Origin: Burkholderiales bacterium 70-64
GTDB lineage: Bacteria; Pseudomonadota; Gammaproteobacteria; Burkholderiales; Burkholderiaceae_E
DNA: 64,000 nt
Assembly (NCBI GenBank): GCA_001898645.1
Contig: MKUQ01000028.1
Location: 1 to 64,000, forward strand
Direction: 5' to 3'
Shown: positions 1 to 7,650 of the stretch, one piece after another
How the letters are laid out: each line of letters opens with the position of its first letter
Position numbering within the stretch: the first letter of the stretch is position 1
Notes under the pieces: model-generated
The model's database searches: none
What the model saw: the letters and a program-made list of their open reading frames with translations, nothing else
Told to the model about the DNA's origin: nothing
Translations under genes and position numbers: made by a program

Positions 1-135
1 GACGGGCCGTGAGGTGTTGCGGCGAGGGCGTAGAGCAGCGGGCATGACAGCCGCAGGCTGGCGTGACGGCTGCGGCCCTTGACGCGCCGCGCAGCGGCAG
101 GTGTCCGGCGGTGTGTTGTGGTGCTGCACATGTGG

Positions 136-738
136 TCAAACGGGTAACGAGATCTGCCGGCTTCGCGCGACCTGGTCGCGCTTCAGCTCCTCGCGGTGAA
201 TGGCGCGCTTCACGCTCGACAGGTGGCATCCGTAGCGGCGCGCGAGGTCGGTCTTGGTGTGTCGCTGGCTCTGCCACAGCGAAACGCATTCGGCCTCTTC
301 GTGGGGGGTCATGGCTCTTGGCCTCCCGACCTTGGCGCCGCGTTCCATGGCCGCGCGCATGCCGACGCGGGTGCGTTCGCGGATCAGCTCGCGTTCGAAC
401 TCGGCGAAGGCGCCGATGATCTGCATCATCATCCGCCCGGCCGGCGATCGGGTATCGATGACCTCGGTGAGGCTTCGGAACTCGGCGCCGGCATCGTGGA
501 CGCGTTCGAGGATTTGCAGCAGGTGCTTTAGCGATCGAGCGATGCGGTCGAGCTTGTAGACGACGAGTACGTCGCCGGGCTGCAGCGCGAGAAGGAGCGA
601 TTCGAGGATGGGGCGGCGGCTGTCGCCGCCGGAGCGCTTTTCGTGGAAGATTTGGTTGACGCCCGCTTGCTCAAGGGCGTCGGTTTGCGCGTGCGTTTCT
701 TGCTCTTGGGTGGAGACCCGTGCGTAGCCGTATAGCAG
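136..738 (-). CDS. Serine recombinase (Tn3-type resolvase/invertase family)
   Basis: A 200-residue site-specific serine recombinase. Reading upstream of the internal ATG at 432, the frame stays open and gives the whole catalytic domain. It begins LLYGYARVST, with catalytic Ser at residue 9, and continues with YKLDRIARS near residue 61 and the AEFERELIRERT helix near 110. The C-terminal part has the GRP linker and a helix-turn-helix (KTDLARRYGCHLSSVKRAI). No ATG or GTG is available at the N terminus. A CTG at 738 lies 4 bases after a GGGAGGG ribosome site (743-749), and a stop lies upstream at 781-783, so CTG is the probable start. The family inverts or resolves DNA between short paired sites. 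No transposase gene is visible beside it, so it may be a transposon remnant or a solitary recombinase. Family call is firm; the start is inferred. Confidence 0.85.
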   Translation of the reverse strand: MLYGYARVSTQEQETHAQTDALEQAGVNQIFHEKRSGGDSRRPILESLLLALQPGDVLVVYKLDRIARSLKHLLQILERVHDAGAEFRSLTEVIDTRSPAGRMMMQIIGAFAEFERELIRERTRVGMRAAMERGAKVGRPRAMTPHEEAECVSLWQSQRHTKTDLARRYGCHLSSVKRAIHREELKRDQVARSRQISLPV

Positions 739-989
739 ATTGCCCTCCCAGCTCTTCAGGACTGTAGAGCCGGGGTTGTACTAAGCGACCGTAGGAGGCG
801 CAGCAGGAATAGCGGCCGAAAACGACCCTTTCCGCCACTTCGGCCCTTGGCCGGGCACGCCAAGGGTTGCCGATTTCCCCGGTGGCAGCAAAAAACGCTC
901 CCGGATGGCAAAGGCCATCATCCGGTCCAAGGTCGAATCACCGTCGCGATTGCATCGTGCGGCGAAACCTCGACTGAGGCAAAGCCGCC
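739..989. other. Intergenic stretch between resolvase and OsmC-family gene
   Basis: No supported gene. A frame running through it on the minus strand gives arginine-rich sequence typical of a shadow. It holds the resolvase ribosome site (743-749) and a perfect inverted repeat at 844-866. As the region immediately upstream of a serine recombinase gene, it is the expected place for the enzyme's own recombination site. Confidence 0.5.
844..866. repeat. Inverted repeat upstream of the resolvase gene
   Basis: Perfect 8-bp arms CCCTTGGC (844-851) and GCCAAGGG (859-866) flank a 7-base spacer. It lies about 105 bases upstream of the resolvase start. Serine resolvases often act on sites placed directly upstream of their own gene, so this could be one dimer-binding subsite. 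It has no T tract on either side, so it does not look like an intrinsic terminator. The function is inference only. Confidence 0.35.
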
Positions 990-1514
990 TCAACCAGGCT
1001 GGACCACGAGCTCGCTGGTCATGGGAATTCCCCTCAGTGCTCCGAGCACCATGTTGTGGGAGATTGCGCGCTCGTGAATCCTCTCCAGTGCAGCGCGGGG
1101 CGCGGAAGACTCCAGCGTGGCGCGAAGGTGGAGGGACAGGAAGCAATGCCGGGCGTCCATCGGTGCTTCGAGCCCATCGAGGCCATCGAACTCGCCGCGC
1201 GGATCGAACACGCCTTCGGCGATGAACTCGACCGAACGGAGATCGATCCCGGCGTGCGCCGCCAGCATCGGATAGTCTGAACCGGCACAGACGGCCGCAG
1301 CGGCAAAGATCTGTTCCCACGGATAGACGACAGTCGGCGCATTGTCCTTGAGGCTCGCCGGCCGCTCCAGCAGCGGCATCGTATAGGGGTCGGTCGATCG
1401 GGCGTCGAAGCGGTAGCGGGCACGGTAGGTCCCGCGCACCGCATCGCCATGTTTCTTCAGCACCGAGACGATGTCCTTCACCGTGCTGACAGCTTCTCCG
1501 AAGACGATGGGCAT
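990..1514 (-). CDS. OsmC family protein
   Basis: A 174-residue protein of the OsmC/Ohr-like fold. It begins with a beta-rich segment (RGTYRARYRFDARSTDPYTMPLLERPASL), followed by the central helix region (WEQIFAAAAVCAGSDYPMLAAHAGIDLRSVEF) where OsmC proteins carry their reactive cysteine; Cys is present in AAVCAG. The C-terminal half (FLSLHLRATLES, ALERIHERAISHNMVLGAL) matches the second conserved cysteine region, but there it reads AISHN, so the usual second Cys appears to be replaced. Peroxidase activity is therefore uncertain. A strong AAGGAGG ribosome site precedes the ATG. It lies downstream of the ECF sigma gene in the same direction, separated by 191 bases, and may be a target of that sigma factor or a redox protein carried with it. 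Confidence 0.75.
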   Translation of the reverse strand: MPIVFGEAVSTVKDIVSVLKKHGDAVRGTYRARYRFDARSTDPYTMPLLERPASLKDNAPTVVYPWEQIFAAAAVCAGSDYPMLAAHAGIDLRSVEFIAEGVFDPRGEFDGLDGLEAPMDARHCFLSLHLRATLESSAPRAALERIHERAISHNMVLGALRGIPMTSELVVQPG

Positions 1515-1705
1515 GATTTCCTCCTTGTTTCCGGAATGGCATCCGATGGGGTTCGCTCACCTGGCAGGCTTCACGGCCTGCGCGTCGCCGCCCGGCTCCT
1601 TCTTGAAGGTCTCGAGCGACCTGCATGTCGTGGAAGATGGCGCTCCAATCGAGTCCGCCCCATGTGATGTGCTGGAAGGATCCGCGGGCGGGAGAAAAAG
1701 TTCGA

Positions 1706-2659
1706 TCAGTCGTCGTCGATTCTGGGCGGACGCGGCGACAGGTGGATATGCAGACGGCCGACCTTGCCGTTGCGCTGAAAGACCACGAATGCGACGCCGG
1801 GCGGGCAATGGAACGGATCCTCGGGCGGATTGACGAAGCGTCCCTCGATCACCACGACTTGGCCGGCGCCGAGGATGCGCTGCGGTTCGAGGATGACGCC
1901 GGCTTCAGCGTCCTCGATGACCTCCCGGGCGACGAATGACCGCCCGAATACCGGCTTGGCCGCTCCGCGGACGAGATGAAGGTCCTCTGCGAAATGGTCG
2001 AGGCAGCGCTCGCGCTCGCCAGGGCGGCCGAGGCCGCGAAAGACCTCTTCATAGAACCGCCGGCGCTCGAGCGATCGCAACCTGGCGTCGGAATCGACGA
2101 GGCCTGCCGTCTCGAGCAGCATCTCGGCCAGCTTGCGCTTGGCCTCCGACAGGCGGCTGCGGACCGTCCCGATCGGAATCGCCAGGATGGCGGCCAGCTC
2201 CTCGTACGAGGGATAGCTGCCGAAGTAGCGCAGCATGGCGGTGGCCTGCAGCGGCTCGGGAAGTTTTCGCAGTGCGTCCCAGACCCATTCGCGCAGTGCA
2301 GCCTTTTCCAGCCGCTCCTCGACGCCGGGCCGTTCGTCGGGGCGATCGGGAATCTCCGCGACCAGCACCTCGCGCCGTCCACGGCGCAATTGCCGCAGGC
2401 AGCAGCGGTGCAGCACGGCGTGAAGCCAGCCGACGACTGCCTGTGGGTCCTCGAGGTCGCCGATGCGCTTCAGCGCGATGAGAAACGTGTCATGGACGGC
2501 ATCCTCGGCTTCCGGGCCGTAGCCGAGCACCCTCAATGCCGCCGCGTACAGCCGCGCGCGATGGCGTTCCAGAAGCAGCCCGAGGCAGCCACAGTCGCCG
2601 GCACGAGCGGCAATGGCCAACTCGGCATCGGTCGGCCCGATATGCGCTTGATGACCCAT
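1706..2659 (-). CDS. ECF-type RNA polymerase sigma factor with NTF2/SnoaL-like C-terminal domain
   Basis: A 317-residue sigma-70 family protein of extracytoplasmic-function type. Residues about 10-90 form region 2 (ELAIAARAGD, AEDAVHDTFLIALKRIGDL, VVGWLHAVLHRCCLRQLRR). Residues about 120-180 form region 4 with its helix-turn-helix (SYEELAAILAIPIGTVRSRLSEAKRKL). Unlike a minimal ECF factor, it continues for some 120 residues into a domain resembling the SnoaL/NTF2 fold (FYEEVFRGLG, CLDHFAEDLHLV, VVIEGRFVNPPEDPFHC, GKVGRLHIHL). In families of this build the extra domain controls the sigma factor in place of a separate anti-sigma; none is encoded next to this gene. No clear ribosome site precedes the ATG. 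The OsmC-family gene follows in the same direction. Confidence 0.85.
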   Translation of the reverse strand: MGHQAHIGPTDAELAIAARAGDCGCLGLLLERHRARLYAAALRVLGYGPEAEDAVHDTFLIALKRIGDLEDPQAVVGWLHAVLHRCCLRQLRRGRREVLVAEIPDRPDERPGVEERLEKAALREWVWDALRKLPEPLQATAMLRYFGSYPSYEELAAILAIPIGTVRSRLSEAKRKLAEMLLETAGLVDSDARLRSLERRRFYEEVFRGLGRPGERERCLDHFAEDLHLVRGAAKPVFGRSFVAREVIEDAEAGVILEPQRILGAGQVVVIEGRFVNPPEDPFHCPPGVAFVVFQRNGKVGRLHIHLSPRPPRIDDD

Positions 2660-2836
2660 GGACTGAAAGATGCGCCAACGGTCGAAAAAGTTCGAATCCG
2701 GATACTCGCGGCCGCAGCCACGCAGTCGCCGCAGCCCCGAACGCCCCGATTGCTTGCGCTACCATAGCGACCGGCGCGAGGTGCAACGGGAAACTGCCGA
2801 CCCGTCCGCGCCGGAGCGCCGAAGCGGAGGGCCAGC

Positions 2837-3262
2837 GTGCACACGGGCAAGGCGTTCGAGCGGGACAAGCTGATTCGTTTCCATCATTGCGATCCGGCCG
2901 GGATCGTGTTCTACCCGCAGTACTTCATCCTCTTCAACGAGCTGGTGGAAGACTGGTTCAACCACGGCCTGCGCCATGACTACGCCGAGCTGGTCTATAC
3001 GCAGCGGCTCGGCACGCCCATGGTGCGGGTGGAATGCGACTTCCTCTCACCGAGCAAGATCGGCGAGGTCCTGACCCTCAGCCTCGGGGTGCGGCACCTC
3101 GGGCGCAGCTCGCTCGGCCTCCTCGTCGAAGGCGTCGCCGGAGGCGTCGCGCGGGTGCGCGCCAGCCTGACGGTGGTGCTGGCCAACGTCGATACGCTGC
3201 GCTCGGTGCCCTTTCCGCCGGCCTTGCGCGCAGGCATCGAGCGCTACCTGCTGACAGACTAG
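2837..3262 (+). CDS. Acyl-CoA thioesterase, 4-hydroxybenzoyl-CoA thioesterase type (hotdog fold)
   Basis: A 141-residue single-domain hotdog protein. The N-terminal signature FHHCDPAGIVFYPQYF contains the family catalytic Asp at residue 19. The segment FNELVEDWF and the later PMVRVECDFLSP and ASLTVVLANVD follow the usual pattern of this family, which hydrolyses aryl- or acyl-CoA esters. The start is GTG at 2837, with GGAGG at 2826-2830. The gene is divergent from the ECF sigma gene and stands alone before the DUF1631 gene. The actual substrate cannot be told from sequence. YbgC-like proteins share the fold, but the FHHCDPAG context favours the 4-hydroxybenzoyl-CoA type. Confidence 0.85.
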   Translation: MHTGKAFERDKLIRFHHCDPAGIVFYPQYFILFNELVEDWFNHGLRHDYAELVYTQRLGTPMVRVECDFLSPSKIGEVLTLSLGVRHLGRSSLGLLVEGVAGGVARVRASLTVVLANVDTLRSVPFPPALRAGIERYLLTD

Positions 3263-3466
3263 GGCCCTAGCGTGCTGGCACGGCGCCTTGGTCTGTGGCG
3301 TAGTTCCGCTCCCGACCGCACCGTGGGCCGGTTCGGCATCTGCCGGGGCAATTTGTTCACTGTCGCGCCCAGGTGCGTCCGCTAGCATCGCCTCTGCCGC
3401 AATGACCCCCGCCGGCCGATCCGCCGCGAGGGTTGCTCCAACCGGGAGCTGCGCCAGAAGAACTCG

Positions 3467-6007
3467 ATGAGCCAACCGGAACCGCCGCGCCCCATGCCCA
3501 CGCGCTCCATGCTGTTCGCGCGCACCCGCGAATCGCTGGCCGATGCGCTGTCGTTGGCAGCCACCGACGGGCTCCCGGCGATCGCGCACGAGCTCGAGGC
3601 CGCCGCCGAGCACGCGCTCGACGCGCGCGACCGGCAGTCGCTGCTGGGCGCCGCGACGCGGCTGCGGCGCGAAACGGCGATGCGGGTGACCCGCATCGCC
3701 GATGCCCTGGCGCAGCGCGCCCTGCGCTGCCTCGAGCAGCTGCGCCGCGAGCACGATACGGGAGAGGAGGGCGTGCTGGCGCTGCTCGACGACGAGGAGC
3801 TCGAGGCGCAGATCCTCGCGGCCGACCTCGCGCGCGCGGTGCGCGAGCGCTCGGGCGAGATCTATCCGCGCTACGCCGCCCGGCTGCGCCACCTGTGCGA
3901 GGTGCAGTGGCGCGACGATGCCCTCAACCCGCTCGGCGCGCGCACCCTGGCCACCGCCGCGGTGGCCGCGCTGGGCGATCTGGCCGACGACGTGCGCACG
4001 CGCGCCGTCGTCCGGCAGTTGATGCTCAAGGCGTTCACCGGGCCGATCGCCGATGCCATCGAGGCTGCCGAGCGCCGTCTGCGGGAGGCCGACGTGCCCG
4101 AGGCCGCTGCCCCGGCCGAGGCGACGCATCGACCCGCTCCGGCCGCAGATGCGCGTGGGCCCGCCCCGGCCGCGGAGGCTGTACCCGGCCCGTTGCCCGG
4201 GCCGGCGGCCGGGCACATGCCCGGGCACGTAGCGGAGGAAGTACCGGGGCAGGCCCCGGAGTCCGCCCGGCAGTCCACCCCACAGCCCGCACCGCAGTCC
4301 GCGTCCGAGGCCGCGTCCCAGGTCGCCCCGCAGCCCGCCCCCCAGGCGGCGATCCCCGACGATCACCCCGCCCCCACGGTCGAAGCGCCGCCGGACCACG
4401 AGGCCGAGGTCGCGCGCATGCTGGCCTCTGCCGTGCAGGCCGATCGCGATGCCGCGACGCTCGGCAGCTCGCCGCTGGCGGCGCGTGCCGGCGGCGAGCA
4501 TCTGCGCGTGCTGCCGACGCTGCAGCCGGTGCTCGACATCGAGCGCGACGCGGTGGCGTTCGCCCACGCGATCGGCGCGATGCCGTACAGCCGCCAGGCG
4601 CGGGGAGAGTTCTTCGGCAACGTGAGGGCGCGCCTGCGCGAGTCGGGCGCCGCGCCCGCGCAGGTGGCGGTGGTCGACGTGGTGGCGGCGATCTTCGATT
4701 ACGTGATCGACGATCGCCGGCTGCCCGAGGCCGCCAAGCCGCTGGTGTGGCGCCTGCAGCAGCCGGCGGTGACGCTGTCGCTGCTCGACCCGGCCTACCT
4801 CGGCGACGACCCGCGCTCGTTGCGCCGGCTGGTCGAGCACTTCGGGGCGATCTCGACCGCGTTCTCCGAGGACATCGCGCGCGGCAGCGAGCTGTACCGC
4901 CGCCTCGAGACGGTGGTGCGCGCGGTGGAGATCGTGACCAGCGCGCTGCAGGCGCGCTCGGCGGTGATGGCGCAGCAGGTCGACAAGGAGTATTCGCGCG
5001 CCGCGCGCAGCGTCGGCCAGCTCATCGAGCGTGTGGTGCGCGAGCGGCGCGCGCTGGAGGAAACGCCCGGCCGGCGCAACCGGCGCGACTACGCGCGACG
5101 CCCGGATCGCGAACGCGAGCGGCAGGTCACCGAACGGCTGCGCACGATGCTGGGCGAGCGGCTCGATCGCCACCAGGCGCCCGAGTCGGTGCGCGACTTC
5201 GTCGTCAACGTGTGGCTGCGCCACCTGCGCACGGCGGCGCTGCGCAACGGCGAGGACAGCGCCGACTTCCGCGTCTCGCTGCAGGTGGTCGACGATCTCC
5301 TGTGGAGCCTGGACGGCCGGGAGCGGCGCAGCCGTCGCGAGCTGGCGCAGCGCATTCCGCCGCTGATCCGGCTGATGACGCAGGGCGTGCGCGAGATCGG
5401 CGCCAAGGACGACGAGTTCAAGTCGTTCTTCGACGAGCTGTTCCTGATCCACCTCCGCCGCATGCAGCGGCGCGATCGCGAGCGCGGCGCGAGCACGCGG
5501 ATACGCGGTCCGGCCGGGGCTGTGCCTCCGCATGCAGGCGATGCCGCCGGCGCCGCGACGCTGGCCGTGCCGACATTGAACGAAGAGGTTCCGGCGACGG
5601 GCGCGGCGGCAGCGGCTCCGCCTGTGCCGGCGCAGGCCGGCCAGGGGCCGCGGAGCACGTCCGGGCGCGAACCCTCCCCGGCGCCGGCGCCGCACGAAGC
5701 GCCCGAGGCCGAGGGCTCCGAGCGCCGCCTGCTCGAGATCCTCGAATCGCTGGACCTGAGCGACCTGCCGGCCGAGCCGGCGCGGCGCGATCTGACGCCT
5801 GCGCAAGCGTGCGCGCAGGTCGCTCGCGGGGATTGGGTCGAGCTGACCGCGCGCGGCGGCGAGCGCGCCTACCTCAAGGTGGCCTGGATCAACCGCCGGC
5901 GCACGGTGGCCTTGCTGGTGCGCCACGCCGACCGGCGCGCCATGTCGCTGCGCATGGAGGAGCTGCGCGAGCGCTTCGAGCGGCAGCAGGCCTGGATCGT
6001 CCGGTGA
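3467..6007 (+). CDS. DUF1631 family protein
   Basis: A large 846-residue protein recognised as DUF1631, a family of unknown function found in beta- and gamma-proteobacteria. Residues 1-210 are mainly helical with many charged residues. Roughly 215-310 is a low-complexity Pro/Ala/Gln linker (repeats of the type PGP, PGH, PAPQ). The conserved central block (about 320-660) includes FSEDIARGSELYRRLETVVRAVEIV and QRIPPLIRLMTQGVREIGAKDDEFKSFFDELFLIHLRRMQR. A second Pro/Ala linker leads to a C-terminal beta-rich domain (GDWVELTARGGERAYLKVAWINRRRTVALLV). No signal peptide or membrane segment is seen, so it is probably cytoplasmic. A GC-rich near-palindrome follows its stop codon. Family call confident, role unknown. 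Confidence 0.85.
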   Translation: MSQPEPPRPMPTRSMLFARTRESLADALSLAATDGLPAIAHELEAAAEHALDARDRQSLLGAATRLRRETAMRVTRIADALAQRALRCLEQLRREHDTGEEGVLALLDDEELEAQILAADLARAVRERSGEIYPRYAARLRHLCEVQWRDDALNPLGARTLATAAVAALGDLADDVRTRAVVRQLMLKAFTGPIADAIEAAERRLREADVPEAAAPAEATHRPAPAADARGPAPAAEAVPGPLPGPAAGHMPGHVAEEVPGQAPESARQSTPQPAPQSASEAASQVAPQPAPQAAIPDDHPAPTVEAPPDHEAEVARMLASAVQADRDAATLGSSPLAARAGGEHLRVLPTLQPVLDIERDAVAFAHAIGAMPYSRQARGEFFGNVRARLRESGAAPAQVAVVDVVAAIFDYVIDDRRLPEAAKPLVWRLQQPAVTLSLLDPAYLGDDPRSLRRLVEHFGAISTAFSEDIARGSELYRRLETVVRAVEIVTSALQARSAVMAQQVDKEYSRAARSVGQLIERVVRERRALEETPGRRNRRDYARRPDRERERQVTERLRTMLGERLDRHQAPESVRDFVVNVWLRHLRTAALRNGEDSADFRVSLQVVDDLLWSLDGRERRSRRELAQRIPPLIRLMTQGVREIGAKDDEFKSFFDELFLIHLRRMQRRDRERGASTRIRGPAGAVPPHAGDAAGAATLAVPTLNEEVPATGAAAAAPPVPAQAGQGPRSTSGREPSPAPAPHEAPEAEGSERRLLEILESLDLSDLPAEPARRDLTPAQACAQVARGDWVELTARGGERAYLKVAWINRRRTVALLVRHADRRAMSLRMEELRERFERQQAWIVR

Positions 6008-6009
6008 TC

Positions 6010-6030
6010 GGGGAAATCCCGGGATTCCCC
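6010..6030 (+). terminator. Near-palindrome after DUF1631 gene, possible terminator
   Basis: GGGGAA(A)TCCC is followed directly by GGGATTCCCC, a 20-base palindrome interrupted by one extra A, beginning 3 bases after the stop codon. It could fold into a GC-rich hairpin, and a short pyrimidine run follows. The loop would be very small and there is no real T tract, so an operator is an alternative. Confidence 0.35.
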
Positions 6031-6280
6031 CTTTCATGCACTATATTGCTTGACACGATTGCGCGGAAGAATTAGTTTTCATCCGCCGATCGCGGGCGAC
6101 AGTGCGCGACCGGCACGCCGATTCCGATCCGCACGCTCCGAACACGCGAAACCGCAGCCGTCCCTCGCGGGCGGCCGCGGGCTCGTCCGCAGGCAGTACC
6201 CAGGTCTCCGAGCACGGGCGCGAACGCCTTCGATGCACCGTGCGAGCGATCCGGGAATCCCCGCCGTTGCGCCCGATGCG

Positions 6281-6309
6281 CTGACAGCGCAGGCTGGCTC
6301 GGCTATTGT
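6281..6309 (+). promoter_or_regulatory. Candidate sigma-70 promoter for the branched-chain ABC operon
   Basis: CTGACA (6281-6286), 17-base spacer, TATTGT (6304-6309): five and four matches to the consensus hexamers. Start of transcription would fall near 6316, leaving a leader of about 80 bases before the ATG at 6397. Prediction from sequence only. Confidence 0.45.
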
Positions 6310-6396
6310 TCCGGTGCTGCGCGGGCGGCCCGACGCGGGGTTGGCGGAGCATCGGCGGGCGGATGCCCGATCACGAACACTGAGGAGAAGTCGACG

Positions 6397-7566
6397 ATGA
6401 AGAAAAGACAGGCACTGGGAGTGGCGGTGGCAGCCGCGATGCTGGCCGTGGCAGGCACCGCCGCGGCGCAGACGGGCAAGCCGTACAAGGTCGGCTTCAT
6501 GCTGCCCTATACGGGCACGTACGCCGCGCTCGGCAACGCCATCGAGAACGGCTTCAAGCTGTACGTCGAGGAGCAGGGCGGCAAGCTCGGCGGCGATCCG
6601 ATCGAGTACGTGCGGGTGGACGACGAGAGCGACCCGGCCAAGGCCACCGACAACATCAACAAGCTCATCAAGCGCGACCAGGTCGACGTGGTGGTGGGCA
6701 CCGTGCACTCCGGCGTGGCGATGGCGATGGCCAAGGTCGCCAAGGACAGCGGCGTGCTGATGATCGACCCCAACGCCGGCGCCGACGCGGTCACCGGCCC
6801 GATGTGCGCGCCCAACATCTTCCGCAGCTCGTTCTCGAACTGGCAGCCGGCCTACGCCATGGGCGTCGAGGCGGCCAAGCGCGGCTACAAGAACGCCGTC
6901 ACCATCACCTGGAAGTACGCCGCGGGCGAAGAGAGCGCGAACGGCTTCAAGGAGGCCTTCACCAAGGGCGGCGGCAAGGTGATCAAGGATCTCACCCTGC
7001 CGTTCCCCAACGTCGAGTTCCAGGCGCTGCTCACCGAGATCGCCTCGCTCAAGCCCGACGTGGTGTACACCTTCTTCGCCGGCGGCGGCGCGGTCAAGTT
7101 CGTCAAGGACTACGCGGCGGCCGGGCTCAACAAGTCGATCCCGCTCGTGGGCGCCGGCTTCCTCACCGACGGCACGCTCGATGCGCAGGGCGAGGCGGCA
7201 CAGGGGCTGCTCACCACGCTGCACTACGCCGACGGCCTGACCAACGCGAAGGACAAGGCCTTCCGCCTGGCCTACGCGAAGGCGTACAAGCTGCAGCCCG
7301 ACGTCTACGCCATGCAGGGCTACGACGCGGCGCAGATCCTCGGCGCCGGCCTGGCTGCGGTCAAGGGCGACAAGTCCAAGAAGGAGGCGATGATCGCCGC
7401 GATGGAGAAGGCGCGCATCGACAGCCCGCGCGGCCCGTTCACCCTGTCCAAGGCGCACAACCCGGTGCAGGACATCTACCTGCGCAAGGTGGTCGGCAAG
7501 GAGAACGTGGTGCAGGGCGTGGCGGTCAAGGCGCTGGCCGATCCTGCGCGCGGCTGCCGCATGTAA
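6397..7566 (+). CDS. Branched-chain amino acid-type ABC transporter substrate-binding protein
   Basis: A 389-residue periplasmic binding protein (LivK/J-like, type I periplasmic fold). The first 25 residues are a classical signal peptide (MKKRQ, hydrophobic Ala/Val core, AAAQ). The mature part has KVGFMLPYTGTYAALG, the helix NAIENGFKLYVEEQGG, and VDVVVGTVHSGVAMAMAKVAK, all typical of the family. It would capture a ligand in the periplasm and deliver it to the two permeases encoded next. Family members bind branched-chain amino acids, amides or aromatic acids. The stretch GPMCAPNIFRSSFSNWQ resembles homologues often linked to aromatic-compound uptake, but I cannot assign the ligand. GAGGAG precedes the start. 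A 13-bp inverted repeat follows the gene and probably lets it be expressed above the permeases. Confidence 0.9.
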   Translation: MKKRQALGVAVAAAMLAVAGTAAAQTGKPYKVGFMLPYTGTYAALGNAIENGFKLYVEEQGGKLGGDPIEYVRVDDESDPAKATDNINKLIKRDQVDVVVGTVHSGVAMAMAKVAKDSGVLMIDPNAGADAVTGPMCAPNIFRSSFSNWQPAYAMGVEAAKRGYKNAVTITWKYAAGEESANGFKEAFTKGGGKVIKDLTLPFPNVEFQALLTEIASLKPDVVYTFFAGGGAVKFVKDYAAAGLNKSIPLVGAGFLTDGTLDAQGEAAQGLLTTLHYADGLTNAKDKAFRLAYAKAYKLQPDVYAMQGYDAAQILGAGLAAVKGDKSKKEAMIAAMEKARIDSPRGPFTLSKAHNPVQDIYLRKVVGKENVVQGVAVKALADPARGCRM

Positions 7567-7588
7567 GGCAGCGTCCGCGCGGAGCGCG

Positions 7589-7620
7589 GGCCGGCGGGCG
7601 CGGCAGTGCGCCCGCCGGCC
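7589..7620 (+). promoter_or_regulatory. Strong intergenic hairpin between binding-protein and permease genes
   Basis: Perfect 13-bp arms GGCCGGCGGGCGC (7589-7601) and GCGCCCGCCGGCC (7608-7620) surround a 6-base loop. There is no T tract, so it is more likely an mRNA-stabilising or partial-attenuation structure than a full terminator. Placed right after the binding protein gene, such a structure is a known way to raise that protein over its membrane partners. Confidence 0.6.
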
Positions 7621-7650
7621 GGCGCGGCGCGCGGATCGCGGGCGCATCGC

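Larger units (their letters stand above)
6008..6396. other. 389-base intergenic region upstream of the ABC operon
   Basis: No gene is supported. It contains a near-palindrome just after the DUF1631 stop (6010-6030), a perfect TTGACA hexamer at 6050-6055 with only a weak downstream match, a better promoter candidate at 6281-6309, and the GAGGAG ribosome site of the substrate-binding protein gene near 6382-6387. Confidence 0.6.

Noticed and set aside
1-135. Gene fragment at the left edge
   Set aside because: No frame gives recognisable protein sequence; it is downstream of the resolvase stop and too short to judge.
1515-1705. Small gene between OsmC-family and ECF sigma genes
   Set aside because: Frames ending in this gap overlap the sigma gene or lack a start and ribosome site, and none shows family features.
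3047-6037. 996-residue open frame antisense to the DUF1631 gene
   Set aside because: Its His/Arg/Ala-rich sequence has no recognisable domain and mirrors the GC-rich codons of the real gene on the other strand. Similar antisense frames at 6079-8760, 27544-30195 and 46878-50660 are rejected for the same reason.
6050-6078. TTGACA at 6050 as the ABC operon promoter
   Set aside because: The -35 hexamer is perfect, but the hexamer 17 bases later (TAGTTT) is poor and the leader would exceed 300 bases. The element at 6281-6309 is better.
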